Assembly: GCF_041821085.1 (NCBI RefSeq)
Contig: NZ_JBGUAZ010000005.1
Location: 1 to 64,000, forward strand
DNA: 64,000 nt
Direction of reading: 5' to 3'
Origin: Natrinema sp. HArc-T2
GTDB lineage: Archaea > Halobacteriota > Halobacteria > Halobacteriales > Natrialbaceae
Below, in pieces: positions 26,147 through 35,835 of the stretch. The stretch's first letter is position 1; every line of letters begins with the position of its first letter. The notes below the pieces were generated by a model, which had not been told where the DNA came from, made no database searches, and was given only the letters and a program-made list of their open reading frames with translations. The translations under genes and the position numbers were made by a program.

Positions 26147-27704
26147 TCGCAGTCCTTCAAACTCACCACTCTTGCCTGTAAGTCATTCACCCGAACAGAC
26201 GATCGCATCGGACCGCACAGTGCGCCTTCTCGACACGACGCTTCGCGACGGCGAGCAAGCGCCGGGCGTCTCGCTGTCGCCGGACGAAAAAGTCGAAATC
26301 GCTCGAGCCCTCGAGCGAGCCGGCGTCTCGACCATCGAGGCCGGCAGCGCCTGTACCGGTGCGGGTGAACGACAGGCCATCTCGCGGGTGACCGACCTCG
26401 ATCTCGACGCCCGGATCACCAGCTTCTGTCGCGGGCTCAAAGGCGATATCGACCTCGCGCTCGAGTGTGACGTCGACGGCGTTCACATCGTTGTTCCCGC
26501 AAGCGACCGCCACGTCGAGGACAAGGTCGGCACCTCCCACGAGGACAACCTCGAGAAAACCGCCGAACTCGTCGCCTACGCGAAAGACAACGATCTCTGG
26601 GTCGAAGTCATCGGCGAGGACGGCTCGCGGGCTGACCTCGACTACCTCGAGGACCTCGCAGAAGCGTCCCTCGAGGCGGGCGCGGATCGCTTCTGCTTTG
26701 CCGACACCGTCGGCCACACCGGACCGGAACACACCTATGAAGCCGTTGCTCGGCTTGCCGAACTGGGGCCGGTCAGTGCCCACACCCACGACGACCTCGG
26801 ACTGGGCGTCGCCAACGCGCTTGCGGCCATCTCGGCGGGTGCCGATCTCGTCCACTGTACGGTCAACGGCCTCGGCGAACGCGCCGGCAACGTCGCCCTC
26901 GAGGAGGTCGCGATCGCCTTAGCGCACGTCTACGACGTCGAGACCGCCGACCTCGAGGAGCTGTACGACCTCGCACAGGTCGTCTCGCGGGCGACCGGCG
27001 TCCAGCTGCCGCCGAACAAGGCCGTCATCGGCGAGAACGCCTTCACCCACGAGAGCGGCATCCACACCGACGGCACGCTCAAAGACGACAAGATGTACGA
27101 GCCCTACCCGCCCGAGACCGTCGGGCGCGAACGCCGGCTTGCACTGGGCAAACACACTGGTCGTGCGGGCGTCAAAGCCACGCTCGAGGAACACGATGTC
27201 GACGCCGACGACGACGAGATCGCCGAAATCGCCACGCGCGTCACCGAACTCGGCGACCGCGGTCGCCGCGTGACCGACGCCGATCTGCTGGCGATCGCAG
27301 AAGACGTCACCGGCGAGGATCGCGATCGCGTCGTCGACCTCCTCGATCTCACCGCCACCAGCGGCGGGGCCGTCCCGACAGCCAGCATCCGACTCGACGT
27401 CGACGGCGAGGAACGCGTCGCCAGCGGGACCGGTTCCGGGCCCGTCGATGCTGCCGTCTCGGCGGTCCGCGAGGCGCTTGGCTCGATGGCCGACGCCGAA
27501 CTCGAGTCCTATCACGTCGACGCGGTCACCGGCGGTACCGACGCCGTCGTCACCGTCGAAGTGACGATGGTCCGCAACGACCGCTCGGTGACCGTCGCCC
27601 GCAGCGAGGCTGACATCACCCGCGCCAGCGTCACGGCGATGGTCGACGCGCTCGATCGACTGCTGGCGGCCGACCAGCAGCCACTCGCGCCTGCTGACGA
27701 CTAA
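26124..27704 (+). CDS. 2-isopropylmalate synthase/(R)-citramalate synthase family enzyme
   Basis: A 526-residue LeuA/CimA enzyme joining acetyl-CoA to 2-oxoisovalerate or pyruvate. RLLDTTLRDGEQAPGVSLSP (about 33-52) holds the catalytic Arg/Asp pair, SAHTHDDLGLGVAN supplies metal-binding His residues, and GLGERAGNVALEE (about 251-263) is the family signature. A C-terminal LeuA dimer/allosteric domain (about 400-515) is present. The N terminus is uncertain: ATG 26124 is the frame start, while family members begin nearer 26200-26220. Substrate choice between leucine and isoleucine pathways cannot be decided. Confidence 0.9.
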   Translation: MKFSDERNRSPSNSPLLPVSHSPEQTIASDRTVRLLDTTLRDGEQAPGVSLSPDEKVEIARALERAGVSTIEAGSACTGAGERQAISRVTDLDLDARITSFCRGLKGDIDLALECDVDGVHIVVPASDRHVEDKVGTSHEDNLEKTAELVAYAKDNDLWVEVIGEDGSRADLDYLEDLAEASLEAGADRFCFADTVGHTGPEHTYEAVARLAELGPVSAHTHDDLGLGVANALAAISAGADLVHCTVNGLGERAGNVALEEVAIALAHVYDVETADLEELYDLAQVVSRATGVQLPPNKAVIGENAFTHESGIHTDGTLKDDKMYEPYPPETVGRERRLALGKHTGRAGVKATLEEHDVDADDDEIAEIATRVTELGDRGRRVTDADLLAIAEDVTGEDRDRVVDLLDLTATSGGAVPTASIRLDVDGEERVASGTGSGPVDAAVSAVREALGSMADAELESYHVDAVTGGTDAVVTVEVTMVRNDRSVTVARSEADITRASVTAMVDALDRLLAADQQPLAPADD

Positions 27705-27791
27705 CACCGCTGGTCGCCGGTTAGAGAACGAGAGAAATCGATTTCTGCGATTCGGGGCGACGGCGCGGCTGGCGTCCGAACGCCTCCGAGA

Positions 27792-27992
27792 TCAGTCCTG
27801 TCGGAAGGGATCACTGACGAGGTTCCACGGATCGAGCAGGTACACGCTCGCGAGAAACAGTGCGAGTACGACGACGAACAGGCGAGCAGCCCCGTTCACC
27901 GACGACGGAACTCCGAGGTCGAGGGTCGTCGCCATCACGACCGCGACCGCGATCCAGAGGCCCCCGACGATCAGTCGCTTTCGACGGTTCAT
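27792..27992 (-). CDS. Small membrane protein (two predicted helices)
   Basis: A 66-residue protein with two hydrophobic helices (about 8-28 and 36-56), a basic N terminus (MNRRKR) and an acidic C-terminal end. No family motif is recognised; composition and position between two full genes support a real gene. It could be a membrane accessory protein of an unknown complex. Confidence 0.6.
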   Translation of the reverse strand: MNRRKRLIVGGLWIAVAVVMATTLDLGVPSSVNGAARLFVVVLALFLASVYLLDPWNLVSDPFRQD

Positions 27993-28275
27993 AGTCGTCC
28001 GTTCGACTCGAGTCGCTTGAATACGTGTGGTTTCGAACAGATCGGATCTGGTATGTCGTCTCGAGGAGGCGGAAGGAGTGGATCACGATTCGAGACGGAT
28101 CTAGTCGGCGGTTTCTCCGCGAGGGGACGGGATTGTTCCCTCGAGAAATAACAGTTCCTGCTAACCGTCTCCGCGACAGTTGCAGGCAGACAACGGCTTG
28201 TCGACTGTTTACAGCGCTGAAATTGTCAGTAGATCACTGATAACAAATCATCGAATTCGTGACTGTCCGCTCGAG

Positions 28276-29937
28276 ATGGAAGGCAACCATCAAGATCCAT
28301 CGGCAAGTGAGGCAGGGAAGACGACGCGTCGTTCGTACATCAAACGACTCGGTGCGCTGGGTTTCGGTGGCGCACTCGCCAGTGGGGCCGCGTCGAGCTT
28401 ACAGGGCGTTGGCGTCGCTGCGGCGCAATCCGAAGGCGCGGCGGGTGGGATAGCCGTCAGTGACTCGGGAACGACGATCGACGACGACGTGTTACACCTC
28501 GATTTCGGAACGTCGCTTTCCGCGACGCAATCCGATGCGGATACCGTTCGCGTGCAGAGCGATACGAACCCGAACACTGTCGACGTGCGCGACGACCTCG
28601 GCGTCGAACCCGAGGACGACGACCTGTGGGCCGCGATCGAAGCCCATTACGGCTCTTTCGAACCGACGAATCGGAATCACTGCTACAAGATCCCTGCCGG
28701 AACGTGGTCCGTTGCGACCGACAACGTCCACTTCGACGCCCACGAGTTCCTCGGTATCGTCGGTGACCCGTTCGCCGTCCTCGAGGTCACCGATCAGGAC
28801 GTCGATCGCCTGATGACCGTCGGTTCGCTGGACGCGTCGCTTCCACACGCCCAGCGGACTGTCATGCGAAACCTGCAGATCGATATCCGCGGCGACTACG
28901 ACACCGGTATCGCCCGCTGGTACACCTACCGGTACGGACACATCGAAAACGTCTCGATGCGCGGGAGACGGGACAGGCTCAACGACCGGTACGGCGGGGA
29001 TCGGCATACGATCCTCGTCGACGGGGTCCGGCCCTCGACGACGAACGTCATCAGTTGCTGTCATCTGAACAACGGCGATACCAAATACGACCGATCGACC
29101 CACGTCGGCCACGCGATCCCGTTCAGTTCGGACGTCTACAACCACGGGACGAACTACTGGGAGGGGTGTCAGGTGTCCGACTACATCGATAACGGGATCT
29201 ACGTCTCGGGAGACGACGGCCGAAACATCGTCACCGGCTGCCACGTCCGCAACTGCGCCGGAGCGGGCATCCGAATCGGCCCCAACGACTACGTGCAGGA
29301 CTGTCAGATCACGATGACCGAACATCCCGGCTATCCGTGGTCCGGCCTCTGGCTCGAGAACGGCGGTGGGCAGCTGGTCTCACAGCTACTGGTGAACAAC
29401 CGAATGGAAAAAAATACCGAAATCATCCGTCTGACCCAGGACGGGCCGGCCCGACTGACCGACGTCCACATCACCGACGAAGGAACTGACGGCCGGGCGA
29501 TCCGGGTCGACGACAACGACGACGCGCCGACGGTATTCGAAGGGTGTACGATCACCGATCGCTCGAGTCCGTCGACGTCCGATTACGCCGTCTACGTCAG
29601 GTCGTCGAACGTCACGTTCAACGATTGCGAGTTCGATATCGAGACACAGTCCGCCATGGACCGACACGGCGTCTTCGTCACGAACGGCGGCGATGAAATC
29701 GACCGGCTCACGCTCGATACGTGTACGATCGATCCTGACGGTGCGAGCCTCCGGTTCGCCGAGAGCGGGGCGGACCATACCGTCGAGAGCTCGTTCTTCG
29801 AGGGGCTCGTCATGAGCGACCCCGAAACGACACTTTCGACGGTGCTCTGGGTCGGCAATCGCCATCGCGGTGAGACGATTTTCCGCGGCGAGCGGTCGCA
29901 GTGGCAGGGAGATTTCAACTTCGGATTCGAGATCTAA
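28276..29937 (+). CDS. Tat-exported right-handed beta-helix protein
   Basis: A 553-residue secreted protein. The twin-arginine signal TTRRSYIKRLGALGFGGALA (about residues 17-36) is followed by AAAQ, a possible cleavage site. From about 170 the sequence has short repeating beta-strand turns (NVISCCHLNNG, YWEGCQVSDYIDNGIYVSGD, VTGCHVRNCAGAGIRIGP) typical of parallel beta-helix/pectate-lyase-like folds. No lyase active site is evident. The ATG at 28276 is chosen because it places the Tat motif near the N terminus. Its target is likely an extracellular polysaccharide or surface structure. Confidence 0.88.
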   Translation: MEGNHQDPSASEAGKTTRRSYIKRLGALGFGGALASGAASSLQGVGVAAAQSEGAAGGIAVSDSGTTIDDDVLHLDFGTSLSATQSDADTVRVQSDTNPNTVDVRDDLGVEPEDDDLWAAIEAHYGSFEPTNRNHCYKIPAGTWSVATDNVHFDAHEFLGIVGDPFAVLEVTDQDVDRLMTVGSLDASLPHAQRTVMRNLQIDIRGDYDTGIARWYTYRYGHIENVSMRGRRDRLNDRYGGDRHTILVDGVRPSTTNVISCCHLNNGDTKYDRSTHVGHAIPFSSDVYNHGTNYWEGCQVSDYIDNGIYVSGDDGRNIVTGCHVRNCAGAGIRIGPNDYVQDCQITMTEHPGYPWSGLWLENGGGQLVSQLLVNNRMEKNTEIIRLTQDGPARLTDVHITDEGTDGRAIRVDDNDDAPTVFEGCTITDRSSPSTSDYAVYVRSSNVTFNDCEFDIETQSAMDRHGVFVTNGGDEIDRLTLDTCTIDPDGASLRFAESGADHTVESSFFEGLVMSDPETTLSTVLWVGNRHRGETIFRGERSQWQGDFNFGFEI

Positions 29938-29973
29938 TCCAGTGTCAGTGGTGGTAACGAGTTGCCGAGACGG

Positions 29974-31641
29974 TTACGACGAGTCGATCACGCCGAGCCC
30001 GACAGTTTCCTCTTCGAGGGCGTCCTGGCGTCTATCGAGCATGCCGACGTCTTCGTAGGAGGTCGGCCCGGGGACCTGGTGGGCGTTCGGTCCCGGTTCC
30101 TGGCCGAGATAGGTGACGTTCGGGTTCGTTCCGATATCTGCGAGGAGTTCGAACTCGTTGCCCGAGGGCGGGATGAACGCTTCGAGTCGCTGCTGGGCGA
30201 CGTCTTCCCGATCGTTCACCACGATGTCTGGGCTATCCTCGCCCGACCCCGCAGGCGGTCCCTGGAACTGGTCGACCGTGAGGCCGAGTTCGCTGAGTAC
30301 GTCTTCGCTCTGGAGGGCAAGTCCGTGGTCCTCGAGGATCGAGACGACCTCGAGGATCGTCGCTTCCTGATTGACGAGCGTATCGCCCGGCGGTGCCTCC
30401 TGTTCGTACTCGACGTTGGTGATCTGGACCGCCGCCGCGAGGGCGATCGATTGCTCGTCGAGGCCATCGACGGCATCAGTGATCGACGCCAGATCGGTGC
30501 CGACGCCCTCGAGCATCGACGGGAGGTCGTTGGGCGAGGGCAACATTGTACTCAGCCGAATGAGGGTTCGCGCTCTGGCCGGGTTCTCCTGATATCGCGA
30601 CGGGTCGCTGTTGGGGTTGTTCTTGTCGCCGAACTGGATGACGTTCGGTGGGCAGGCCGCTTCGCAGGCCGTGGTACCGACCAGATCTTCGCCGAAGTTG
30701 CCGTCCTGACGAGGCGGGTCGAAAACGCACTTCGACATGACGCCGCGGGGGGCCCGACTGCTGACGCGTCGCTCGCGCTGGTCGTAGACCATGTCTGGAC
30801 CGAGTTCCTCTTCATCGACGTTCGGTTCCTCCCACTGGAAGTAGTTGACGCCGTACGGACAGGCAACCTGACAGTACCGACAGCCGATACAGACGTCGTA
30901 ATCGGTCAGCACCAGCCCGCCCTCGTCGCGAGTATGTCGTGCTGTCGTCGGACACACCTTCTCGCAGGGGGCGTCGGTACAGTGTTGACACGGGCGGACG
31001 AGGAAGTTGAACTGGCGGTGGCTCTCGAAGTTGTCGGGGTCGGGTGACTCGACGTCGCCGTCCTCGAACGCGAGGACGTACATCCAGTTGGCCCCCAGAT
31101 CCCAGTTGTGCTCTGCGTTGCAGGCAGTCACACAGGAGAGACAGCCGTCGCAGTACTCGAGGTCGATCGTCATTCCCCACTGCGTCGCGTCCTCGTCGGG
31201 GTGGACCTCACCGGGGTCTTCGACGGCCTCCTGTTCGGGCTCTTGCTGGTCGACCGCCCCCCAGCCGAGACTGGCGAAGCCGACGCCGGCACCCGCCTTC
31301 TTGAGCATCTCCCGGCGGGACTCCTCGCCGGTGGCGAACTTCGAGAGCATCGCGCCGATCCCACCCTCGTCGTCCCCGTCGTCCGGGCTGGCGATCGGCC
31401 GCTCGTCCTCGCCGAATTCCTCCATCACGTCGTCGTGATACCGCTCGTGGAACTCCTCTTCCGAGAGCTCCCCCTTCGTGACCCGCATCGCGTCTTTCCC
31501 CATCTCCATCCCGAGTTCGGTGTCGTACTCGGTCTCGTCGAGCAGGTCCTCGAGTTCGTCCTGCCACGACTCGCCGAGCGGATGAAACGGTTCGTCTGTT
31601 CCGTCGGGCCCCTCCCCAGGTGCCGGGTCGTCAGAACTCAT
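29974..31641 (-). CDS. Four-cluster ferredoxin-type Fe-S protein with internal Tat-like motif
   Basis: A 555-residue protein related to electron-transfer subunits of molybdopterin oxidoreductases (PsrB/ActB-like). An N-terminal 107-residue acidic domain precedes SRREMLKKAGAGVGFASLGW (about 108-127), which looks like a twin-arginine signal but is internal. Then come the ferredoxin clusters: CDGCLSCVTAC; CQHCTDAPCEKVC; CIGCRYCQVAC. The fourth set reads KCVFDPP...TACEAACPP, so the expected second Cys is Asp. A C-terminal 200-residue region has no Cys. No catalytic or NrfD membrane subunit is adjacent; it stands alone, convergent with the beta-helix gene. Confidence 0.88.
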   Translation of the reverse strand: MSSDDPAPGEGPDGTDEPFHPLGESWQDELEDLLDETEYDTELGMEMGKDAMRVTKGELSEEEFHERYHDDVMEEFGEDERPIASPDDGDDEGGIGAMLSKFATGEESRREMLKKAGAGVGFASLGWGAVDQQEPEQEAVEDPGEVHPDEDATQWGMTIDLEYCDGCLSCVTACNAEHNWDLGANWMYVLAFEDGDVESPDPDNFESHRQFNFLVRPCQHCTDAPCEKVCPTTARHTRDEGGLVLTDYDVCIGCRYCQVACPYGVNYFQWEEPNVDEEELGPDMVYDQRERRVSSRAPRGVMSKCVFDPPRQDGNFGEDLVGTTACEAACPPNVIQFGDKNNPNSDPSRYQENPARARTLIRLSTMLPSPNDLPSMLEGVGTDLASITDAVDGLDEQSIALAAAVQITNVEYEQEAPPGDTLVNQEATILEVVSILEDHGLALQSEDVLSELGLTVDQFQGPPAGSGEDSPDIVVNDREDVAQQRLEAFIPPSGNEFELLADIGTNPNVTYLGQEPGPNAHQVPGPTSYEDVGMLDRRQDALEEETVGLGVIDSS

Positions 31642-32079
31642 CGTTTCCTCCCTGTCGGAGCTCGCAGCTCACGTGGCGTCCCCGCCGGTCGCTGTCGGTT
31701 CCACCCTGCAGGAACTGATCGGGAAGATACTGGCGTCGGATACATAGGTACCTCGTGACAATGAAACTACGTCAAGGATTAGCATAGTGGCCGGCCTTGC
31801 GAGTGACGGGGCACCGGCAGGTGACCGGCAATTCGACGCCCACTACAGACAGCAACTGCGAACCGTTCTACCGAGACTGCAATCACGACGCGTCGCTTAC
31901 GGCGTCACCGTTCGCTTTTCGTGGTGCAAGAGTGATCGGGGTTTGGTTTGAATACTCGTTTCGGAAGCGTTCGCTCGAGTCGCCGGATTCGAAGAGCGTA
32001 CCGGTGTAGCCAAGATTCAGAAGTGACGCAGACCACTCACGCACCACGCATCGCTCGTCGGTTGTGGTCGATGGAAAAG
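31642..32079. other. Intergenic region, no gene seen
   Basis: About 440 bases between the Fe-S gene start and tRNA-Ser. It presumably contains the Fe-S gene promoter near its left end; no repeat, hairpin or coding sequence could be supported. Confidence 0.5.
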
Positions 32080-32164
32080 CGCCGAGAGGGAGATTTGAAC
32101 TCCCGAGTCCGTGAGGACAGCAGATTTCGAATCTGCCGCCTTGGCCGGGCTAGGCTATCTCGGC
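32080..32164 (-). tRNA. tRNA-Ser (CGA anticodon)
   Basis: On the minus strand the acceptor halves GCCGAGA and TCTCGGC pair, with discriminator G at 32080. The anticodon arm GCAGA-TTCGAAA-TCTGC has CGA in the loop. A long variable arm (TGTCCTCACGGACTC) confirms a class II serine tRNA. CCA is not encoded and no intron is seen. Confidence 0.95.
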
Positions 32165-32308
32165 TCACTCACTTCTACTCGAGAGACGTTTTTACCCGTT
32201 TCGATTTTCTCGCTCTCTGTGAGAGAGTGCCGTCCAACAGCCGATGTCGGTCCCGGTCGACCTGCCATCCAGCAACGCAGGCCGCGTATCGACCGGGAGA
32301 CAGCCCGA

Positions 32309-34999
32309 TTATCCCGTGTTCTTCATACCAGCCGCAATACCCTTGACCGTCAGTCTGAGCGATCGTTCTTCGATGTCGGTCCGATCAGTCTGGGCAAGCA
32401 GGTAGACCTGCAGCATGTTCAGCGGATCGACGTATGGGTTTCGCCGCTCTAAGTTCTCGCCGAGCCAGTCGCGGGTATGGAGCTGGTCACGCTGGCCGAT
32501 CTCGGTAATCAGGTCGGTTGCCCGCTCGTACTCGCCGCTCACGCGTGGGAAGAACCGCTCGCGCAGGTCCGGCTCGGCCAGGTCGGCGTACCGGTCGGCA
32601 ATCTCGAGTTCGGTCCGCGACAGCGAGAGCGCGGCGTTGTCGAGCGTCGTCCGGAAGAACGGCCATTCCTCGTACATCGTCTGTAAGGTCTCTATCGACC
32701 CACCATCCTCGAGATACGCCTCAACGCCAGTCGCGAGGGCGTACCACCCCGGCAGGATACACCGTGACTGGGTCCACGAGAACACCCACGGGATCGCCCG
32801 CAGGTCTTCGACGGTGCGCTCGCCAGATCGGGAGGCCGGTCGCGACCCCAGATCGAGGTCTTCGATGACGGTGATCGGCGTCGCCTGCTCGAAGTACTGG
32901 ACGAAGCCGTCGCTCTCCAAGAGGTCGCGGTACTCCGTGCGGGCGGCGTCAGCCATCGTCTCCATAGCCTCGAACCACTCCTCGCGGACCTCCTCTTCGG
33001 GCTGGTCCAGCGCCTGCTTGCGCGCCCGGAGCTGGGCGTTGAGCATCTGTTCGATGTTGCGCTCGGCGATCCGCGGATTGGCGTACTTTTCGGCGATGGC
33101 TTCGCCCTGTTCGGTGAACTTGACCTGCCCCGTGACCGTCGAGTTCGGCAGCGCCAGCAGCGCCTCGTTCATCGGCCCGCCGCCCCGCGAAATCGAGCCG
33201 CCACGACCGTGGAACAGCCGCATCGTCACGTCGTGGTCGTCGCAGATCTCCCCCAGCCGGCGCTGGTTCTTGTACAGCGACCAGTTCGCCGCCAGGAAGC
33301 CGTTTTCCTTGTTCGAGTCGGAGTAGCCCAGCATGATCTCCTGGGTGCGCCCGCGGGCCTCGAGCGCCTGCGCGTAGGCCTCGTTTTCGAACAGCGTGCC
33401 CATGATCCGCCGGGCCCCCGAGAGGGCGTACTCGGTCTCGAGCAGCGGAACGATGTCGACGCCCGAATGTTCGGGCAGGGAAATAACGCCGGCCTGATCG
33501 GCCAAGAACAACACCTCGAGGACGTGACTCGGTTCCTCGGTCATCGAGATGCAGTAGGTGTCGATGGCGTGGACACCGTACTCGGCCTGCCAGTCGGCGA
33601 GGCTGTCGAACAACTCGAGGACGCGCGCCGAGTCGTCCGAGAGATCGGCGGTCTCGCCGAGGTCGATCACTGGCTCGTCCTGCAAGACGGCGTCGGTCAG
33701 CAACTCGACACGTTCATCCTCCGAGAGGGCGCGGTAGTCGATCCCCTCGTGCTCGAGTGCGTCAGCGATGGCGTCGGTGTGCTTCTGTTGGTGGTCGCGC
33801 AGGTCGAGACTCGCCAGCGAGAAGCCGAAGGTGGCGACCTGCCGGCGGATCGGATCGACGTGGGCGTCGGCGACGCTGTCTGCGTTGTTGTTGCGCAGGC
33901 TCTCGGCGATAACTTTGAGATCGCCACGGAGTTCGTCGACGTCGTCGTAGCCACCCGGTCGCACGTCGCCGACGCGGCGGAGTCGCTCGCGCATGAGTTT
34001 GAGTTTCTGCCGGTAGGGCTCGTCGGGGTAGCGCTGCTCGGCTGTACGTGCGCTGCCGGGCAGGCGCTCGCGGTCGCGCTCGAGGGAGGCCTGAAACGCG
34101 GAGCCGGCGTCGATCCGGCTGCCGTCCTGGCTCAGGACACCGGAGAGGCGTTTGAGCTGGTCGCGGTAGCGATCGAGGATGACCGAGCGCTGGCGCTCGA
34201 GCGTGTTCGCCGTGACTTCGGGGGTGACGTAGGGGTTGCCGTCGCGGTCGCTGCCAGCCCACGAGCGGAACTCGAAGAGTTTCGGAATATCGAGGGTGCC
34301 GGGAACTTCCGCGTCGATCGCGTCGTGGAGTTCGTCGTAGACGTCGCCGACGACGTCGAACAGCGTGTTCTCCAAGTACCACTGGACGTTCCGCGCTTCG
34401 TCTTCGGGTTCCGGCTGGCGGTTGCGAACCTGTGGCGTCTGCCAGAGGCTCGTCACTTCGGCGTCGATATCCTGCCAGAGTTGGCGTTCCTCCTTGTCGG
34501 TCAGGAGTCGCTCGTCCAAGGTCTCGAGCGACGTGGAAATCTCCCGCAGTTTGGACTTAACCGTCTTGCGGCGGGCCTCGGTCGGATGTGCAGTGAAGGT
34601 CGGTTCGATCAGGACATCGTCGAGAATCTGCCGAACGGTCTCGACGTCGCCTTCGCCGAGTTCTTCGGCCGCAGCCTCGAGACTGTCCTCGAGGGTGCCC
34701 GCCTGAGAGTCCGTGCGGATGGTTCGGACCCGCTCGCGCTCTTCGGCGAGGTTGATCAACTCGAAGTAGGTCGTAAACGCACGCGCAACGGTCCGCTGTC
34801 GGTGTGGCGACAGTCCCTCGAGTTCCGTCACGAGCGGCTCGCGTGACTCGAGGTCGCCGGCGCGGTAGTCGATCGCCGCCCGCCGACACGACTCGACCGT
34901 CTCGAACGCCCCACGAGAGGTCTGACCCTCGAGGACGTCGCCGAGTAACGCACCGAGTTCGCGGACGTCCTGTCTGACGCCTCTGTTATGGAGTTGCAT
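32309..34999 (-). CDS. ppc: Phosphoenolpyruvate carboxylase
   Basis: An 896-residue bacterial-type PEP carboxylase fixing bicarbonate onto PEP to give oxaloacetate. The catalytic His lies in FTAHPTEARRKTVKSK (about residues 134-149), and the second site is FHGRGGSISRGGGPMNEALL (about 596-615) with MLGYSDSNKENGF before it. The C-terminal end keeps the usual MKNTG. Length is typical. It supplies anaplerotic carbon; no operon partner is visible. Confidence 0.96.
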   Translation of the reverse strand: MQLHNRGVRQDVRELGALLGDVLEGQTSRGAFETVESCRRAAIDYRAGDLESREPLVTELEGLSPHRQRTVARAFTTYFELINLAEERERVRTIRTDSQAGTLEDSLEAAAEELGEGDVETVRQILDDVLIEPTFTAHPTEARRKTVKSKLREISTSLETLDERLLTDKEERQLWQDIDAEVTSLWQTPQVRNRQPEPEDEARNVQWYLENTLFDVVGDVYDELHDAIDAEVPGTLDIPKLFEFRSWAGSDRDGNPYVTPEVTANTLERQRSVILDRYRDQLKRLSGVLSQDGSRIDAGSAFQASLERDRERLPGSARTAEQRYPDEPYRQKLKLMRERLRRVGDVRPGGYDDVDELRGDLKVIAESLRNNNADSVADAHVDPIRRQVATFGFSLASLDLRDHQQKHTDAIADALEHEGIDYRALSEDERVELLTDAVLQDEPVIDLGETADLSDDSARVLELFDSLADWQAEYGVHAIDTYCISMTEEPSHVLEVLFLADQAGVISLPEHSGVDIVPLLETEYALSGARRIMGTLFENEAYAQALEARGRTQEIMLGYSDSNKENGFLAANWSLYKNQRRLGEICDDHDVTMRLFHGRGGSISRGGGPMNEALLALPNSTVTGQVKFTEQGEAIAEKYANPRIAERNIEQMLNAQLRARKQALDQPEEEVREEWFEAMETMADAARTEYRDLLESDGFVQYFEQATPITVIEDLDLGSRPASRSGERTVEDLRAIPWVFSWTQSRCILPGWYALATGVEAYLEDGGSIETLQTMYEEWPFFRTTLDNAALSLSRTELEIADRYADLAEPDLRERFFPRVSGEYERATDLITEIGQRDQLHTRDWLGENLERRNPYVDPLNMLQVYLLAQTDRTDIEERSLRLTVKGIAAGMKNTG

Positions 35000-35313
35000 A
35001 CCGTGTGGATGTGCGTGCCGTGTTAAAAAGCCCTCGCCGGAAGACCCCGATTACGTCCATCGTTTTTCCTGATAGTTACTGGTGGTGAAACGCGTCGATC
35101 GGACGCGGTGACGACGTGCCCGGACATCGACCTGTTCGGTCTCGGAACGGCAACCAGTACAGAATTATTCACTACATATGTTAATAGTATACTCGACTGT
35201 GTGCAGTTCACACACCTTCGGCATTCACTTTCGATCGGCGAACAACAGACGATTTCGATTATCTCACCTGCAATTCGATCGCACGGAAGTCGGCGGCAGT
35301 GCGGAGCGCAGTA
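35000..35313. other. Intergenic region upstream of PEP carboxylase
   Basis: No gene seen. It is moderately AT-rich around 35161-35200, where the PEP carboxylase promoter or an unassigned divergent promoter could lie. Confidence 0.4.
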
Positions 35314-35402
35314 CTACTCGTCCGTATATCACGTACAGACTCGCCGAATCCACTCCTCGAAGTCGATCCGTGGCTCCCCCGCGGATCTTCGAGGCACTCT
35401 GT
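35314..35402 (-). pseudogene. Decayed fragment of the NAD-dependent epimerase C terminus
   Basis: On the minus strand this reads ASKIR, then after a deletion and frame change IDFEEWIRRVCT-stop-YTDE-stop. The intact gene at 37472-38401 ends ASKIREETGWVPQIDFEEG and IRRVCAQYTDD. DNA identity is evident over about 90 bases (for example CCTCGAAGTC and GGATCTTCGAGGC in both). An internal stop and a short deletion make it non-coding. Only the last 30 or so codons are represented. Confidence 0.75.
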
Positions 35403-35442
35403 AAGGCCGACTACGGCGCATCGTATCCACGAACCATGTCGG

Positions 35443-35583
35443 TCAGGCCGGCTGCGTGTCCAGGATAGTCACCCAGTGAGTCGGATTGTCTTCCTCATGA
35501 TTGCTAGCTGCCCAGTTCGCATCGGCCCACTCCGTGAACGTTTGACCGAAGTCGCACTTATCACACCGTAACTCGTATGTCAT
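35443..35583 (-). CDS. Mini C2H2-like zinc-finger protein (46 aa)
   Basis: A 46-residue protein starting MTYELRCDKCDFGQTFTEW and carrying a CxxC knuckle followed 20 residues later by His residues in NHEEDNPTHW, a possible Cys2His2 site. Acidic and Trp-containing, as typical haloarchaeal small zinc-finger proteins are. ATG 35583 is preferred to the frame start at 35649. No function known. Confidence 0.65.
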   Translation of the reverse strand: MTYELRCDKCDFGQTFTEWADANWAASNHEEDNPTHWVTILDTQPA

Positions 35584-35835
35584 ATGTGCACATACGCTGC
35601 TCGACTGCTTAATAGTACCCCGACACCGCCGCAGGCTGGTCTCGGCCACCCTCTCATCTGATCCGTAACGGGGTTAAACCCGTACTGGGCCGTGAGGAAC
35701 TCCCACGTCGACTCCGTCACTGTCGTGTTCGAAGTGGGCAGGATCGGATTTCGATGCTACGTTTATCTCTCCGGATAGTGAAGCGCTGGGTAGTGCCGGT
35801 GGGCGCTCACCGGCACAGTAGAGAGGTGACCACCT

